Shown here: positions 8,887-17,216 of the stretch, piece by piece
How the letters are laid out: each line of letters starts with the position of its first letter
Numbering within the stretch: the stretch's first letter is position 1
Source: Rhizobiaceae bacterium
GTDB taxonomy: Bacteria; Pseudomonadota; Alphaproteobacteria; Rhizobiales; Rhizobiaceae
DNA length: 64,000 nt
Assembly: GCA_023953905.1 (NCBI GenBank)
Contig: JAMLJA010000012.1
Span: 1-64,000 of the forward strand
Reading direction: 5' to 3'
Program-made: the position numbers and the translations under genes
Notes under the pieces: model-generated
Seen by the model: only the letters and a program-made list of their open reading frames with translations
What the model was told of the DNA's origin: nothing
Databases searched by the model: none

Positions 8887-10137
8887 TCACGCCGCTTCGC
8901 CCCTGGCGAACCATCTGCGTGGATCGGATTCTCTTCCAGAATGCTTTCCGGCGAGTGCTTCGCACAAGTCGGTCAGAGCATTCAGATTGTGCACCGCGCG
9001 GAATTCGTCAACATGCGGGAGCATGGCACGGACACCGCGGGCACGAGCTTCAAACCCGTCAAATCTCAGCAACGGATTGAGCCAGATCAGGCGCCGGCAT
9101 GACTTTCTGAGCCGCTCCATCTCTTCACTCAGTCCAGCCACATCATCGCGCTCCAGACCGTCGGTGATCAGAAGCACAATCGCCCCCTGCCCCAACACCC
9201 GACGCGACCACAGCCGGTTGAACTCATGCAGCGTGTCACCAATGCGGGTGCCTCCCGACCAGTCCTTGACGACGTCAGCACATTCCGCGAGCGCCTCGTC
9301 GGGATCCCTGTGGCGCATCTGCCGTGTCAGATTGGTCAGTCTGGTGCCGAACACGAATGTGTGCACGCGCCGCCGCTTCTCCGTCAAAGCATGCAGGAAA
9401 TGCAGAAAAATGCGCGTGTACTGGCTCATCGAGCCAGATATGTCGGCCAGCACTACCAAAGGTGGATGCACCTCGCGCGGCGACCTGAACTTGGGCAGAA
9501 TCAGTTGCCCGCCAGTCCGTATGGCAGACCGCATCATGGCGCGAGGATCGGCCCGCCGCCCGCGCGGATCAGGCTTGAAACGACGCGTCACGACAGCATC
9601 GAAGGGCAGCTTGAGCTCCTGGATGGCACGCTTCGCATCGCCCAGTTCCGCGACAGTCATCTGCGCGAAATCCTTGGCCCGCAGAACCTCGTTGCCGGAA
9701 ACGGTCAACCGCGCATCGATTTCGATCTCGGGCGTTTCCTTCTGCGGCTGCGCCTTCTGGTGGCCTTCGAACATCGCTTGATTGACACGGTTTTCCGCGG
9801 CCCGCGGCTTCTGCTTCTCGCGATGGTCCGGCGCGATGGGTGAGAACATGGCGATCATTTTTTCAATCAGTTCACGTGACTTCCAGAAAAGTCGGAACGC
9901 TTCGTCAAACACCGGGTGATCTTCGTGGCGCGTCACGAGCACCGCATGCAGCGTCCAATAGAAGTCGTCTCGGCTGCCAATCCCGGCCGTCAGAACGGCG
10001 TCGATCGCATCCTTCACCGATGCAGGACCAACACGCATCCCGGCCTTACGGAGGGCCCGCGCGAAATAGACAATGTTGTCGGCAATCCGGCCGTCTGGAT
10101 TGACGTTACGGGATATTGTTTGAGACGCTGCCGACAC
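8887..10137 (-). CDS. VWA-domain protein, CoxE family
   Basis: Cytosolic protein of 416 residues with a C-terminal von Willebrand A domain. The metal-adhesion site is DISGS at residues 232-236, followed by a WSGGTRIG threonine loop and LITDGLERD. A charged helical N-terminal half (residues 1-200) is typical of CoxE. CoxE pairs with the MoxR ATPase CoxD in maturation of the copper-molybdenum or related active site. The start is GTG at 10137, supported by a strong AGGAGG that overlaps the stop of the ATPase gene. Confidence 0.87.
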   Translation of the reverse strand: MSAASQTISRNVNPDGRIADNIVYFARALRKAGMRVGPASVKDAIDAVLTAGIGSRDDFYWTLHAVLVTRHEDHPVFDEAFRLFWKSRELIEKMIAMFSPIAPDHREKQKPRAAENRVNQAMFEGHQKAQPQKETPEIEIDARLTVSGNEVLRAKDFAQMTVAELGDAKRAIQELKLPFDAVVTRRFKPDPRGRRADPRAMMRSAIRTGGQLILPKFRSPREVHPPLVVLADISGSMSQYTRIFLHFLHALTEKRRRVHTFVFGTRLTNLTRQMRHRDPDEALAECADVVKDWSGGTRIGDTLHEFNRLWSRRVLGQGAIVLLITDGLERDDVAGLSEEMERLRKSCRRLIWLNPLLRFDGFEARARGVRAMLPHVDEFRAVHNLNALTDLCEALAGKHSGRESDPRRWFARGEAA

Positions 10138-10145
10138 GGTGCCTC

Positions 10146-11075
10146 CTACTCGGCCGCTGCGAGCTCGGCCTTCACTTCGTTCAGCAACCGGCGGCCCTCA
10201 CCCTGCGCGATGCGGGCAATATCGTCCTGATATTTGAGCAGCACACCAATGGTATCAGACACGGTTTCAGGATCGAGCGCCACCTTGTCCAGTTCGGTCA
10301 GTGCGCCCGCCCAGTCGATGGTCTCGGCCACTCCCGGCACCTTGAACAACTCCATCTCACGCAGCCGCTGCACGAATTTGACGACCTCTGCCGAAAGTCG
10401 CTGATTAGCCTGAGGGACCTTTCGGCTGACGATCTCCAGTTCCCTCTCAGCGGTCGGATAGTCCACCCAATGATAGAGACAGCGCCGCTTCAGTGCGTCG
10501 TGGATTTCCCGCGTGCGGTTGGTGGTGATGATCACGATCGGCGGCTCCTCCGCCTTGATCGTACCCAGCTCGGGAACCGTCACCTGATAGTCGGACAGGA
10601 TCTCGAGAAGAAACGCTTCAAACGCCTCATCCGTGCGGTCGAGTTCGTCAATCAGAAACACGGGAGCCGCGCCGTCCTTCCCGGTAAGCGCTTCAAGCAC
10701 CGGTCTGCGGATCAGGTATTTTTCGGAGAATACGTTTCGCTCCATGTCCTTACGGTCGACGGAGCCGGTCGCTTCCTCCATCCGGATCTCGATCATCTGG
10801 GCGGCATAATTCCACTCATAGACCGCTGAGGACACATCGAGGCCTTCATAGCACTGAAGCCGGATCAGCCGCCTCCCGAGGGCTGAGGCGAGCACCTTCG
10901 CGATCTCCGTCTTGCCCACTCCGGCCTCACCTTCCAGAAACAGTGGCCGTTTCATGCGAAGACTGAGAAAGAGCACGGTTGCAAGTGCCCGGTCGGCCAC
11001 ATAGTCGGCGCCAGACAGCATATCGAGCGTTTCGTCGATCGATTGCGGAACCGGCTTGGATAAAAGTTCAGGCAT
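10146..11075 (-). CDS. MoxR-type AAA+ ATPase, CoxD family
   Basis: AAA+ chaperone-like ATPase of 309 residues. Walker A is GEAGVGKT at residues 49-56 and Walker B is VFLIDELDR near residue 137. A sensor-like IITTNRTREIHDALKRR stretch follows. The start at 11075 has AAGGTGG before it; the frame stays open upstream but without protein features. With the CoxE-like VWA protein it forms the usual MoxR-VWA pair, acting on a molybdenum hydroxylase not encoded in this window. Confidence 0.88.
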   Translation of the reverse strand: MPELLSKPVPQSIDETLDMLSGADYVADRALATVLFLSLRMKRPLFLEGEAGVGKTEIAKVLASALGRRLIRLQCYEGLDVSSAVYEWNYAAQMIEIRMEEATGSVDRKDMERNVFSEKYLIRRPVLEALTGKDGAAPVFLIDELDRTDEAFEAFLLEILSDYQVTVPELGTIKAEEPPIVIITTNRTREIHDALKRRCLYHWVDYPTAERELEIVSRKVPQANQRLSAEVVKFVQRLREMELFKVPGVAETIDWAGALTELDKVALDPETVSDTIGVLLKYQDDIARIAQGEGRRLLNEVKAELAAAE

Positions 11076-11103
11076 GGGCCACCTTGGGCTCGTTCGGGAG
11101 GAC

Positions 11104-11598
11104 CTAGAGGACGTGATAGGCCCGATCATGGTAGATAAGCGGCCGCAAGCTATCGCCAATCCGCAGGCCTGTCACCCGCCCGAAGAGAATTCGATGCGTG
11201 GCCAAATCCTTGGTATCGATCAGTTCGCAGTCGAATGCGGCGATCGCATCCGACAACACCGGAGCGCCGCTCGTGAACGTTTCCCACGCACCTAATGCAA
11301 ACCGCTCGTCAGGAGAAAGTCCGGTTACTCCTGAAAACGCCACAGATAGCGGCTCGTGCTTCACCGCGAGTGTATTCAATGCAAAATTGCCATTTTCCAC
11401 AAAGGCGTCATTTTTGGGATTGTTCCTGTTGAGGCAGGCGAGAACCGTTGGCGGTTCGTCCGAGACGGAACAAGCAGCAATGATCGTCGTGCCGCGACGG
11501 CCCGCACGCCCGTCCGTGGTGATGACGTGGACTGCGCCCGCGAAGCGGCTCATGGCGTCGCGGTAGTCCTGTGCTTCTATGATGGGTTTGTTTAGCAA
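11104..11598 (-). CDS. Flavin reductase domain protein (RutF-like)
   Basis: FMN-binding split-barrel protein of 164 residues. The pattern YRDAMSRFAGAVHVITTDG near the N-terminus, then CSVSDEPPTVLACLNRN, matches NAD(P)H:flavin reductases such as RutF that feed reduced flavin to a monooxygenase. The start is TTG at 11598 with a weak GGAA upstream; an internal ATG at residue 16 is possible but would cut into the domain. It is the first gene of the minus-strand operon running to 5326. No partner oxygenase is adjacent. Confidence 0.8.
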   Translation of the reverse strand: MLNKPIIEAQDYRDAMSRFAGAVHVITTDGRAGRRGTTIIAACSVSDEPPTVLACLNRNNPKNDAFVENGNFALNTLAVKHEPLSVAFSGVTGLSPDERFALGAWETFTSGAPVLSDAIAAFDCELIDTKDLATHRILFGRVTGLRIGDSLRPLIYHDRAYHVL

Positions 11599-11729
11599 TG
11601 ATGATTCCGGAATTCTGCGAAGGGTATATATGATCCCTGGGTGAAGCTCACAAGAAACGCGCGTTGCGCATTGAAATCAGTGGCACTATCGATCGCGCCG
11701 CACTCCTGTTGGAGGACGAGAGTCACAAA

Positions 11730-12794
11730 TTGAGTATTTTTCACGCACTTGTTGGCCTGCTTCTCTGTGTTGCCTGTGGAACTGCCCAGGCGGAAACACT
11801 CGGCCTCTCTGCGCCCTTGAGCGGCCCTTCTGCCATTCTTGGAGAGCAAATTAAAGCCGGCGCGAGCGCGGCCGCGGCCACTTTGGGCGTGGAGTTGGAC
11901 GTGCAGGACGACGCTTGCACGGCAGAAGGGGGGCGGGCCGCAGCGGATCGCTTCATTGCAGCTAAGGTCGTTGCCGTTGTCGGATATCTCTGCAACGAGG
12001 CGGTCGAGGCCGCGCTTCCGTTGCTGACGCAGGCGGGGATTCCCGTCATCACCTCCAGCGTCCGCACCAACAGCCTGACCGATCAACGCGCCAAGACCAA
12101 CTGGCTCTTCTATCGCACGGGGCCCCGAGCTGACAGCGAGCGCTATGCGGCCGCTTCGATCCTAACCAGGCTGTGGCGTAAGGAGCTTTTCGCGGTCATC
12201 GACGACGGCACCATCTATGGTCGCGAACTGGCCGAGACGTTCAGAACCGCCGCTGAAGGCGCTGCACTGAAACCAGTCTTCGTGGACACGTTTCGTCCGC
12301 AGATGGAGAATCAGATCGCGCTGATGGGCCGACTGCGCAAGGCAGGCGCGACCCACGTGTTCGTGGGCGGAGACCGCGAGGACATCGCCGTCATGGGGCG
12401 CGATGCGGCGAAACTCGGCATGGACTTGACGATTGCCGGCGGAGAAGCGTTGCGCGCTGCCCCTGCTGAGCCCGAACTCGCCGATGGTACGCTGATGATT
12501 GCTATGCCCGAATGGCGCGATGTCGCGGATCTTGCGGCAATCGAAGCTATTCAGAAGCAGGGCGCCGCAGCCGAAGGATATGCTTTGCCGACCTACGCGT
12601 CGGTCCAGGTCGCCGTGGAGGCAATGCGGAGCGCGGCGACGTCGGATCGCTCACTCGTTCAGGTGCTCGATGAAGGCACCTTCTCGACTGTTCTGGGAAA
12701 AATCACCTTTGATGAGAATGGCGATCTCGCGACAAATCCCTACCGCATCTTCCGATTCGAAGATGGCCGTTTTCGACCTCTGGAGACAGAATGA
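11730..12794 (+). CDS. Orphan periplasmic binding protein, branched-chain amino-acid type
   Basis: About 354 residues of the Leu/Ile/Val-binding (Peripla_BP_6) type: ETLGLSAPLSGPSAILGEQI after the signal peptide, DDACTAEGG, and later VIDDGTIYGRELAE. I chose the TTG at 11730 because it places the signal peptide (hydrophobic run to CGTAQA) exactly at the N-terminus; an in-frame TTG at 11664 would add 22 uncharacteristic residues. No permease or ATPase genes follow. Its stop overlaps the start of the peptidase gene (ATGA), so the two are coupled. Confidence 0.8.
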   Translation: MSIFHALVGLLLCVACGTAQAETLGLSAPLSGPSAILGEQIKAGASAAAATLGVELDVQDDACTAEGGRAAADRFIAAKVVAVVGYLCNEAVEAALPLLTQAGIPVITSSVRTNSLTDQRAKTNWLFYRTGPRADSERYAAASILTRLWRKELFAVIDDGTIYGRELAETFRTAAEGAALKPVFVDTFRPQMENQIALMGRLRKAGATHVFVGGDREDIAVMGRDAAKLGMDLTIAGGEALRAAPAEPELADGTLMIAMPEWRDVADLAAIEAIQKQGAAAEGYALPTYASVQVAVEAMRSAATSDRSLVQVLDEGTFSTVLGKITFDENGDLATNPYRIFRFEDGRFRPLETE

Positions 12795-13801
12795 GTTTTC
12801 GTGCGGGCCCCAGGAACTCTCTGACCGACGTGCGCGGACTTCGCGTTGGCAACGCCTCCGACGACGATCTGAAATCAGGCGTGACCGTCGTCATATGTGA
12901 TGAGCCGGCAACCGCTGCGGTACAGGTGCTCGGCGGCGCTCCCGGCACCCGGGAGACCGACCTCCTGGAACCCCATAACGCGGTCGAAGCGGTGGATGCC
13001 ATCGCCCTTGCGGGAGGCTCCGCCTTCGGGCTGGATGCGGCATCGGGGGTTCAGGCGGCGCTTCGGGAAAAGGGCATCGGCTTTGCCGTACGCGGCCGGC
13101 ATATTCCGATCGTGCCCTCCGCCATCTGCTTCGACCTCACCAATGGGGGAAACAAGGACTGGGGCCGATACCCTCCCTACCGTGAACTTGGCTACGCCGC
13201 GGCAAACTCCGCGGGGCTCGACTTTCCGCTCGGCACGGTCGGCGCTGGCGCCGGGGCTCTCTCATATGGATTGAAGGGAGGCCTTGGCTCAGCTTCCACG
13301 GTGCTCGACAACGGCATCACCGTGGCCGCCCTGGTGGTCGCAAACCCTGTGGGCTCAGTCATGGTTGGCGACACGCGCCATTTCTGGGCCGCTCCTTTCG
13401 AAGTCGGAGATGAGTTTGGAGGGCTCGGGCTTCCCAGTCCCCTGCCAACAGACGCAACAGACGTGCGGATCAAGTTTCGCGACGCCCCCGCCGGGGCCAA
13501 CACGACAATCGGCATCATCGCGACTGACGCGAAACTTGCAAAGCCATTGGCCAAGCGGCTCGCCATTGCCGCCCATGATGGCTACGCGCGCGCAATCTGG
13601 CCGACCCACACCCCGGCGGATGGCGATCTTGTCTTCGCCCTGGCGACGGGCGCCAATGATGTGGAGGCAAGTCTCGAACTGATGATCGAGATGGGGGCTG
13701 CCGCAACCGCCACCATGGCTCGCGCCATCGCGCGAGCGGTGTACGCGGCAACGGCTGCTCCGAAAGACATCTTCCCGGTGTGGACCACGAGACAGGGCTA
13801 G
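12791..13801 (+). CDS. P1-family peptidase (DmpA/NylC-like, MEROPS S58)
   Basis: Self-processing N-terminal-nucleophile hydrolase of 336 residues, related to L-aminopeptidase D-Ala-esterase and 6-aminohexanoate-oligomer hydrolase. The N-terminus has the family pattern NSLTDVRGLRVGN, and IALAGGSAFGLDAASGV lies at residues 71-87. The probable autocleavage site is Asn237-Thr238 in an AGANTTIG segment, which would leave Thr238 as nucleophile. It is coupled to an orphan binding protein upstream and followed by a DUF2259 gene. The substrate is unknown. Confidence 0.88.
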   Translation: MSFRAGPRNSLTDVRGLRVGNASDDDLKSGVTVVICDEPATAAVQVLGGAPGTRETDLLEPHNAVEAVDAIALAGGSAFGLDAASGVQAALREKGIGFAVRGRHIPIVPSAICFDLTNGGNKDWGRYPPYRELGYAAANSAGLDFPLGTVGAGAGALSYGLKGGLGSASTVLDNGITVAALVVANPVGSVMVGDTRHFWAAPFEVGDEFGGLGLPSPLPTDATDVRIKFRDAPAGANTTIGIIATDAKLAKPLAKRLAIAAHDGYARAIWPTHTPADGDLVFALATGANDVEASLELMIEMGAAATATMARAIARAVYAATAAPKDIFPVWTTRQG

Positions 13802-13843
13802 AATGCAGGGTCGCGCGTGACACGCGCCAATTGGAGGCGATTG

Positions 13844-14593
13844 ATGCAACTCACATTTCAAAAAGCGCGACGCAGGCGACTGCCGCCACGCATCGCTGTC
13901 ACTATGGCAATCGCTCTGACCTGCGTGTCGCCTTCTCTTGCGGGGGACACCGCCGAACTGCACATCCTCGGATTCGCCAAAGATGGCACTGTCTTCGCGT
14001 TCGAGGAGTACGGCATTCAGGACGGCTCCGGGTTCCCATACGCCAATCGCTTCTACATCGATACCGCGACCGACAGTTACATATCGGGCTCGCCAATTCG
14101 TGTAAGGCTCGACGACGAAACAAAAAACGTTGACGCGGCACGGCGCGAAGCCCGCGAGCGTGGCGAGAAGATCATCGCGCAGAGCGAATTGGACGCCAAT
14201 CCCGGTTTCAACGCCGCCTTCAATCCGGTCACAGAATTGAGCGCTGATCCCGATCGCCTCGAGGCGTACCCTCGCCCCTACTTTCCACCGATCGATCCGG
14301 CGCTGGAATTCCGATTGGAAACATTCCCCGTCACAGAGGGCAAGGACCGATGCTATGATCTCGCAGAGCTCAAGGGCTTCACATTGACGCTGGTCGAGGC
14401 GGGCGAATCGAAGGTTCTCCACAAGGATGTGACGGTTCCAAAAAGCAGAGGCTGTGCGACCGGTTACAGACTTGGCGGTTTGCAGACATTCGGCCCAGAT
14501 GGCTTCTCCACCTACGCGGTTCTCATCTCGGTGGAGCAGCTTGGTTTCGAAGGACCTGACTATCGCTGGATGGCGGTGACCGGGCGCAGGTAG
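13844..14593 (+). CDS. DUF2259 predicted secreted protein
   Basis: About 249 residues with a twin-basic N-terminus (KARRRRLPPR), a hydrophobic segment and a signal cleavage site near SLAGD. The body has FAKDGTVFAFEEYGIQDGSG, which I recognise as DUF2259, a family of secreted proteins without known function. The start at 13844 has a strong GGAGG six bases upstream; the frame also extends back to 13817. It follows the peptidase by 42 bases and probably shares its transcript. Confidence 0.75.
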   Translation: MQLTFQKARRRRLPPRIAVTMAIALTCVSPSLAGDTAELHILGFAKDGTVFAFEEYGIQDGSGFPYANRFYIDTATDSYISGSPIRVRLDDETKNVDAARREARERGEKIIAQSELDANPGFNAAFNPVTELSADPDRLEAYPRPYFPPIDPALEFRLETFPVTEGKDRCYDLAELKGFTLTLVEAGESKVLHKDVTVPKSRGCATGYRLGGLQTFGPDGFSTYAVLISVEQLGFEGPDYRWMAVTGRR

Positions 14594-14724
14594 AGCGAGC
14601 TAAAGGTCGGACAGCCCGTCGATTAATAGAGGCTACCCCAAGCATTCCACGCCAGTTGCGTTGAACCGTGAGCAATTGGCTGTTAGGAGGCGGGCAACGA
14701 AAGCTATCTGGACATCGCACTCTC

Positions 14725-16032
14725 ATGATCCCGCGCTATTCGCGACCGGAAATGGTCGCCATCTGGTCTCCTGAAACCCGGTTCCGCATCTGGTTCGAGA
14801 TCGAGGCGCACGCATGCGACGCGCTTGCCGAACTCGGCGTGATCCCTAAGGAGGCAGCCAAGACGATCTGGGAGAAAGGCGGCGCGGCCGAGTTCGATGT
14901 CGCGCGGATCGACGAAATCGAGCGCGAGACGAAACACGACGTCATTGCGTTCCTGACCCATCTCGCGGAATTCGTTGGGCCGGATGCGCGCTTCATCCAC
15001 CAGGGCATGACCTCATCGGACGTACTTGACACGTGCCTTGCTGTGCAGCTCAAGCGCGCAAGCGACATCCTCATCGATGACATGGACAAGCTGCTTGCGG
15101 CCCTGAAAAAGCGCGCCCTCGAGCACAAGGATACCGTCACGATCGGGCGAAGCCACGGCATACATGCCGAGCCGACCACCTTCGGTGTCAAACTCGCTCA
15201 GGCCTATGCCGAATTCAAACGCTGCCGCGCCCGTTTGGTGGCAGCGCGCGATGAGATCGCGACCTGCGCCATCTCCGGCGCCGTCGGCACCTTCGCCAAT
15301 ATCGAGCCTTATGTTGAAGAACATGTCGCGGCCAAACTCGGCCTCACGCCCGAACCGGTCTCGACCCAGGTCATTCCGCGCGACCGGCATGCGATGTTCT
15401 TCGCGACACTTGGTGTGGTTGCATCGTCAATCGAGCGGCTCGCCACAGAGGTTCGCCACCTGCAACGCACCGAAGTGCTTGAAGCCGAAGAGTATTTCTC
15501 TCCGGGCCAAAAGGGCTCGTCGGCCATGCCTCACAAGCGCAATCCGGTGCTGACCGAAAACCTGACCGGCCTCGCGCGCATGGTGCGCGCTTTCGCGCTG
15601 CCGGCGATGGAAAACGTCGCACTCTGGCACGAGCGCGACATTTCCCATTCTTCAGTCGAGCGCATGATCGGCCCCGACGCCACGATCACACTGGACTTCG
15701 CGCTTGCGCGACTGACGGGCGTGATCGAGAAGCTGGTGGTCTATCCGGAGAACATGGAAGCCAACCTCAACAAGTTCCGCGGACTGGTCCACTCCCAGCG
15801 GGTCCTGCTGGCACTAACCCAGGCGGGCGTTTCACGCGAGGACGCCTATCGCATGGTGCAGAGGAACGCCATGAAAGTCTGGCGCGAAGGCGCTGACTTC
15901 CTTGAGGAGTTGCTGGCCGACGAAGAGGTGCGCAAGGCGCTCTCGGAAGAGGTGATCCGAGAGAAATTTGACCTCGGCTACCACACCAAGCATGTCGATA
16001 CGATCTTCAGCCGGGTGTTCGGTCAATCCTGA
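14725..16032 (+). CDS. purB: Adenylosuccinate lyase
   Basis: Splits adenylosuccinate to AMP and SAICAR to AICAR in purine synthesis. The protein has 435 residues, normal for this family. The first motif is HQGMTSSDVLDT, the second TIGRSHGIHAEPTTFG with the general-acid His, and the fumarase/aspartase signature is SSAMPHKRNP. I chose ATG 14725 because the protein then starts MIPRYSRPEM, the usual PurB N-terminus; an upstream in-frame start at 14668 has a better ribosome-binding site but adds an atypical extension. Confidence 0.95.
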   Translation: MIPRYSRPEMVAIWSPETRFRIWFEIEAHACDALAELGVIPKEAAKTIWEKGGAAEFDVARIDEIERETKHDVIAFLTHLAEFVGPDARFIHQGMTSSDVLDTCLAVQLKRASDILIDDMDKLLAALKKRALEHKDTVTIGRSHGIHAEPTTFGVKLAQAYAEFKRCRARLVAARDEIATCAISGAVGTFANIEPYVEEHVAAKLGLTPEPVSTQVIPRDRHAMFFATLGVVASSIERLATEVRHLQRTEVLEAEEYFSPGQKGSSAMPHKRNPVLTENLTGLARMVRAFALPAMENVALWHERDISHSSVERMIGPDATITLDFALARLTGVIEKLVVYPENMEANLNKFRGLVHSQRVLLALTQAGVSREDAYRMVQRNAMKVWREGADFLEELLADEEVRKALSEEVIREKFDLGYHTKHVDTIFSRVFGQS

Positions 16033-16110
16033 TCGAACACATGGCGGAGGCAATGATCGGTGAGTGGTGCAGGTGTCATCGGCCGCGCGCCTGCAACCCG
16101 CACAACTGAG

Positions 16111-16926
16111 CTAGAACGGCGCGGCTTCCACTGTTCGGACAACCGTCCCCCAAGGGTCGGTTTTCTCGCCTGCGAATCGGCCATCCGTTGCGCGCATTTC
16201 CAGCCAGCTCAGCCCCGAGATGTCATCGTCGCGCCGACCTGCTCCACGGCTCTGCCAGACATTGGCGCCGATGTGGTGGTGATACCCACCGGAGGACAGA
16301 AAGACCGCTGCCGGCCCGTATTTCGCGACAGTGTCGAATTCGAACGCGTCGTTCCAGAATCGCTCCGCTTCCGCAGGATCGCCAACCCGCAAATGGACAT
16401 GACCGATAATCGTGTTTTCGGGTGCGCCTTTCCATTCCATGTCGTTTGGCGGGACTGACCCGACCACCGCGTCGACATCCAGCCTTTCGGTGGCCATCGC
16501 GATCTGATTGCCATTCCATTTCCAGTCAGCCGGCTGGCGATCAGCATAAATCTCGATGCCGTTTCCTTCCGGATCAGTGAGATAAAGTGCCTCGCTTACA
16601 AGGTGGTCGGACGCACCCTGCACGGCAATACGGTTCTCGATGGCAAACTTGATCCAGCGCCCGAGATCGGCCCGGCTTGGCAGCAGGAAGGCGTTGTGAA
16701 ACAGGCCAGCGCTGCGTGGATCGTCGGGCTTTGCCGATGGCGCTGACTCGATGACCAGCAGAGGCCTCCCGTGAGCGCCGAGCGTGATATCGGCACCTGA
16801 TCGCGAAATCTCGATTAAACCCAGTAGCGCCTTGTAGTAGGCCGCCAGACTTTCCGCGTCACGGGCCTTGAGTCCGACGCGCGAAATGCTGATAGGCGTG
16901 GTACCCGCAAACGGCAGCTCGCTCAT
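16111..16926 (-). CDS. VOC-family protein, CatE-like extradiol dioxygenase
   Basis: About 271 residues with two vicinal-oxygen-chelate modules. Possible metal ligands are the His in GLFHNAF, the Glu in GNGIEIYADR, and the His residues of IGHVHLRVGD and GYHHHIGAN. This resembles CatE/YfiE-type 2,3-dioxygenases, but the substrate cannot be read from sequence. It stands alone on the minus strand, convergent with purB. Confidence 0.78.
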   Translation of the reverse strand: MSELPFAGTTPISISRVGLKARDAESLAAYYKALLGLIEISRSGADITLGAHGRPLLVIESAPSAKPDDPRSAGLFHNAFLLPSRADLGRWIKFAIENRIAVQGASDHLVSEALYLTDPEGNGIEIYADRQPADWKWNGNQIAMATERLDVDAVVGSVPPNDMEWKGAPENTIIGHVHLRVGDPAEAERFWNDAFEFDTVAKYGPAAVFLSSGGYHHHIGANVWQSRGAGRRDDDISGLSWLEMRATDGRFAGEKTDPWGTVVRTVEAAPF

Positions 16927-17216
16927 ACTGGTCTCCTATGACAAACCTGAACGGATGTATCCAACGGAAGCGCGTCCGGCCGTTGCATGGGGCATTCCAT
17001 GCGAGCCAACTTACGTCTCCATTCTCACGTCATAGATCGGCGATCGCCATCGTTCACACAAGAGAGCATCTAGCGAACAAGCTGTTCACAATTGCGAGCA
17101 ACTCAGCGCAAGATTCGACCGCCGAGATTGCCCGATATTCCAACGGATCACGGAATCGGTGCCAGAAACGCCTACGGAGACAGGCTTATTGTCTGTCTGT
17201 TTTAGCGCAGCCGCCT
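16927..17216. other. Intergenic region without a recognised gene
   Basis: This stretch between the VOC gene start and the alaS stop shows no plausible coding sequence. An imperfect inverted repeat (AGACAG/CTGTCT type) lies near 17175-17200 after alaS and could assist termination, but the stem is only six pairs. Confidence 0.4.

Noticed and set aside
16060..16458. Plus-strand frame after purB
   Set aside because: Antisense to the VOC gene and Arg/Pro-rich; the VOC protein on the other strand has clear motifs.
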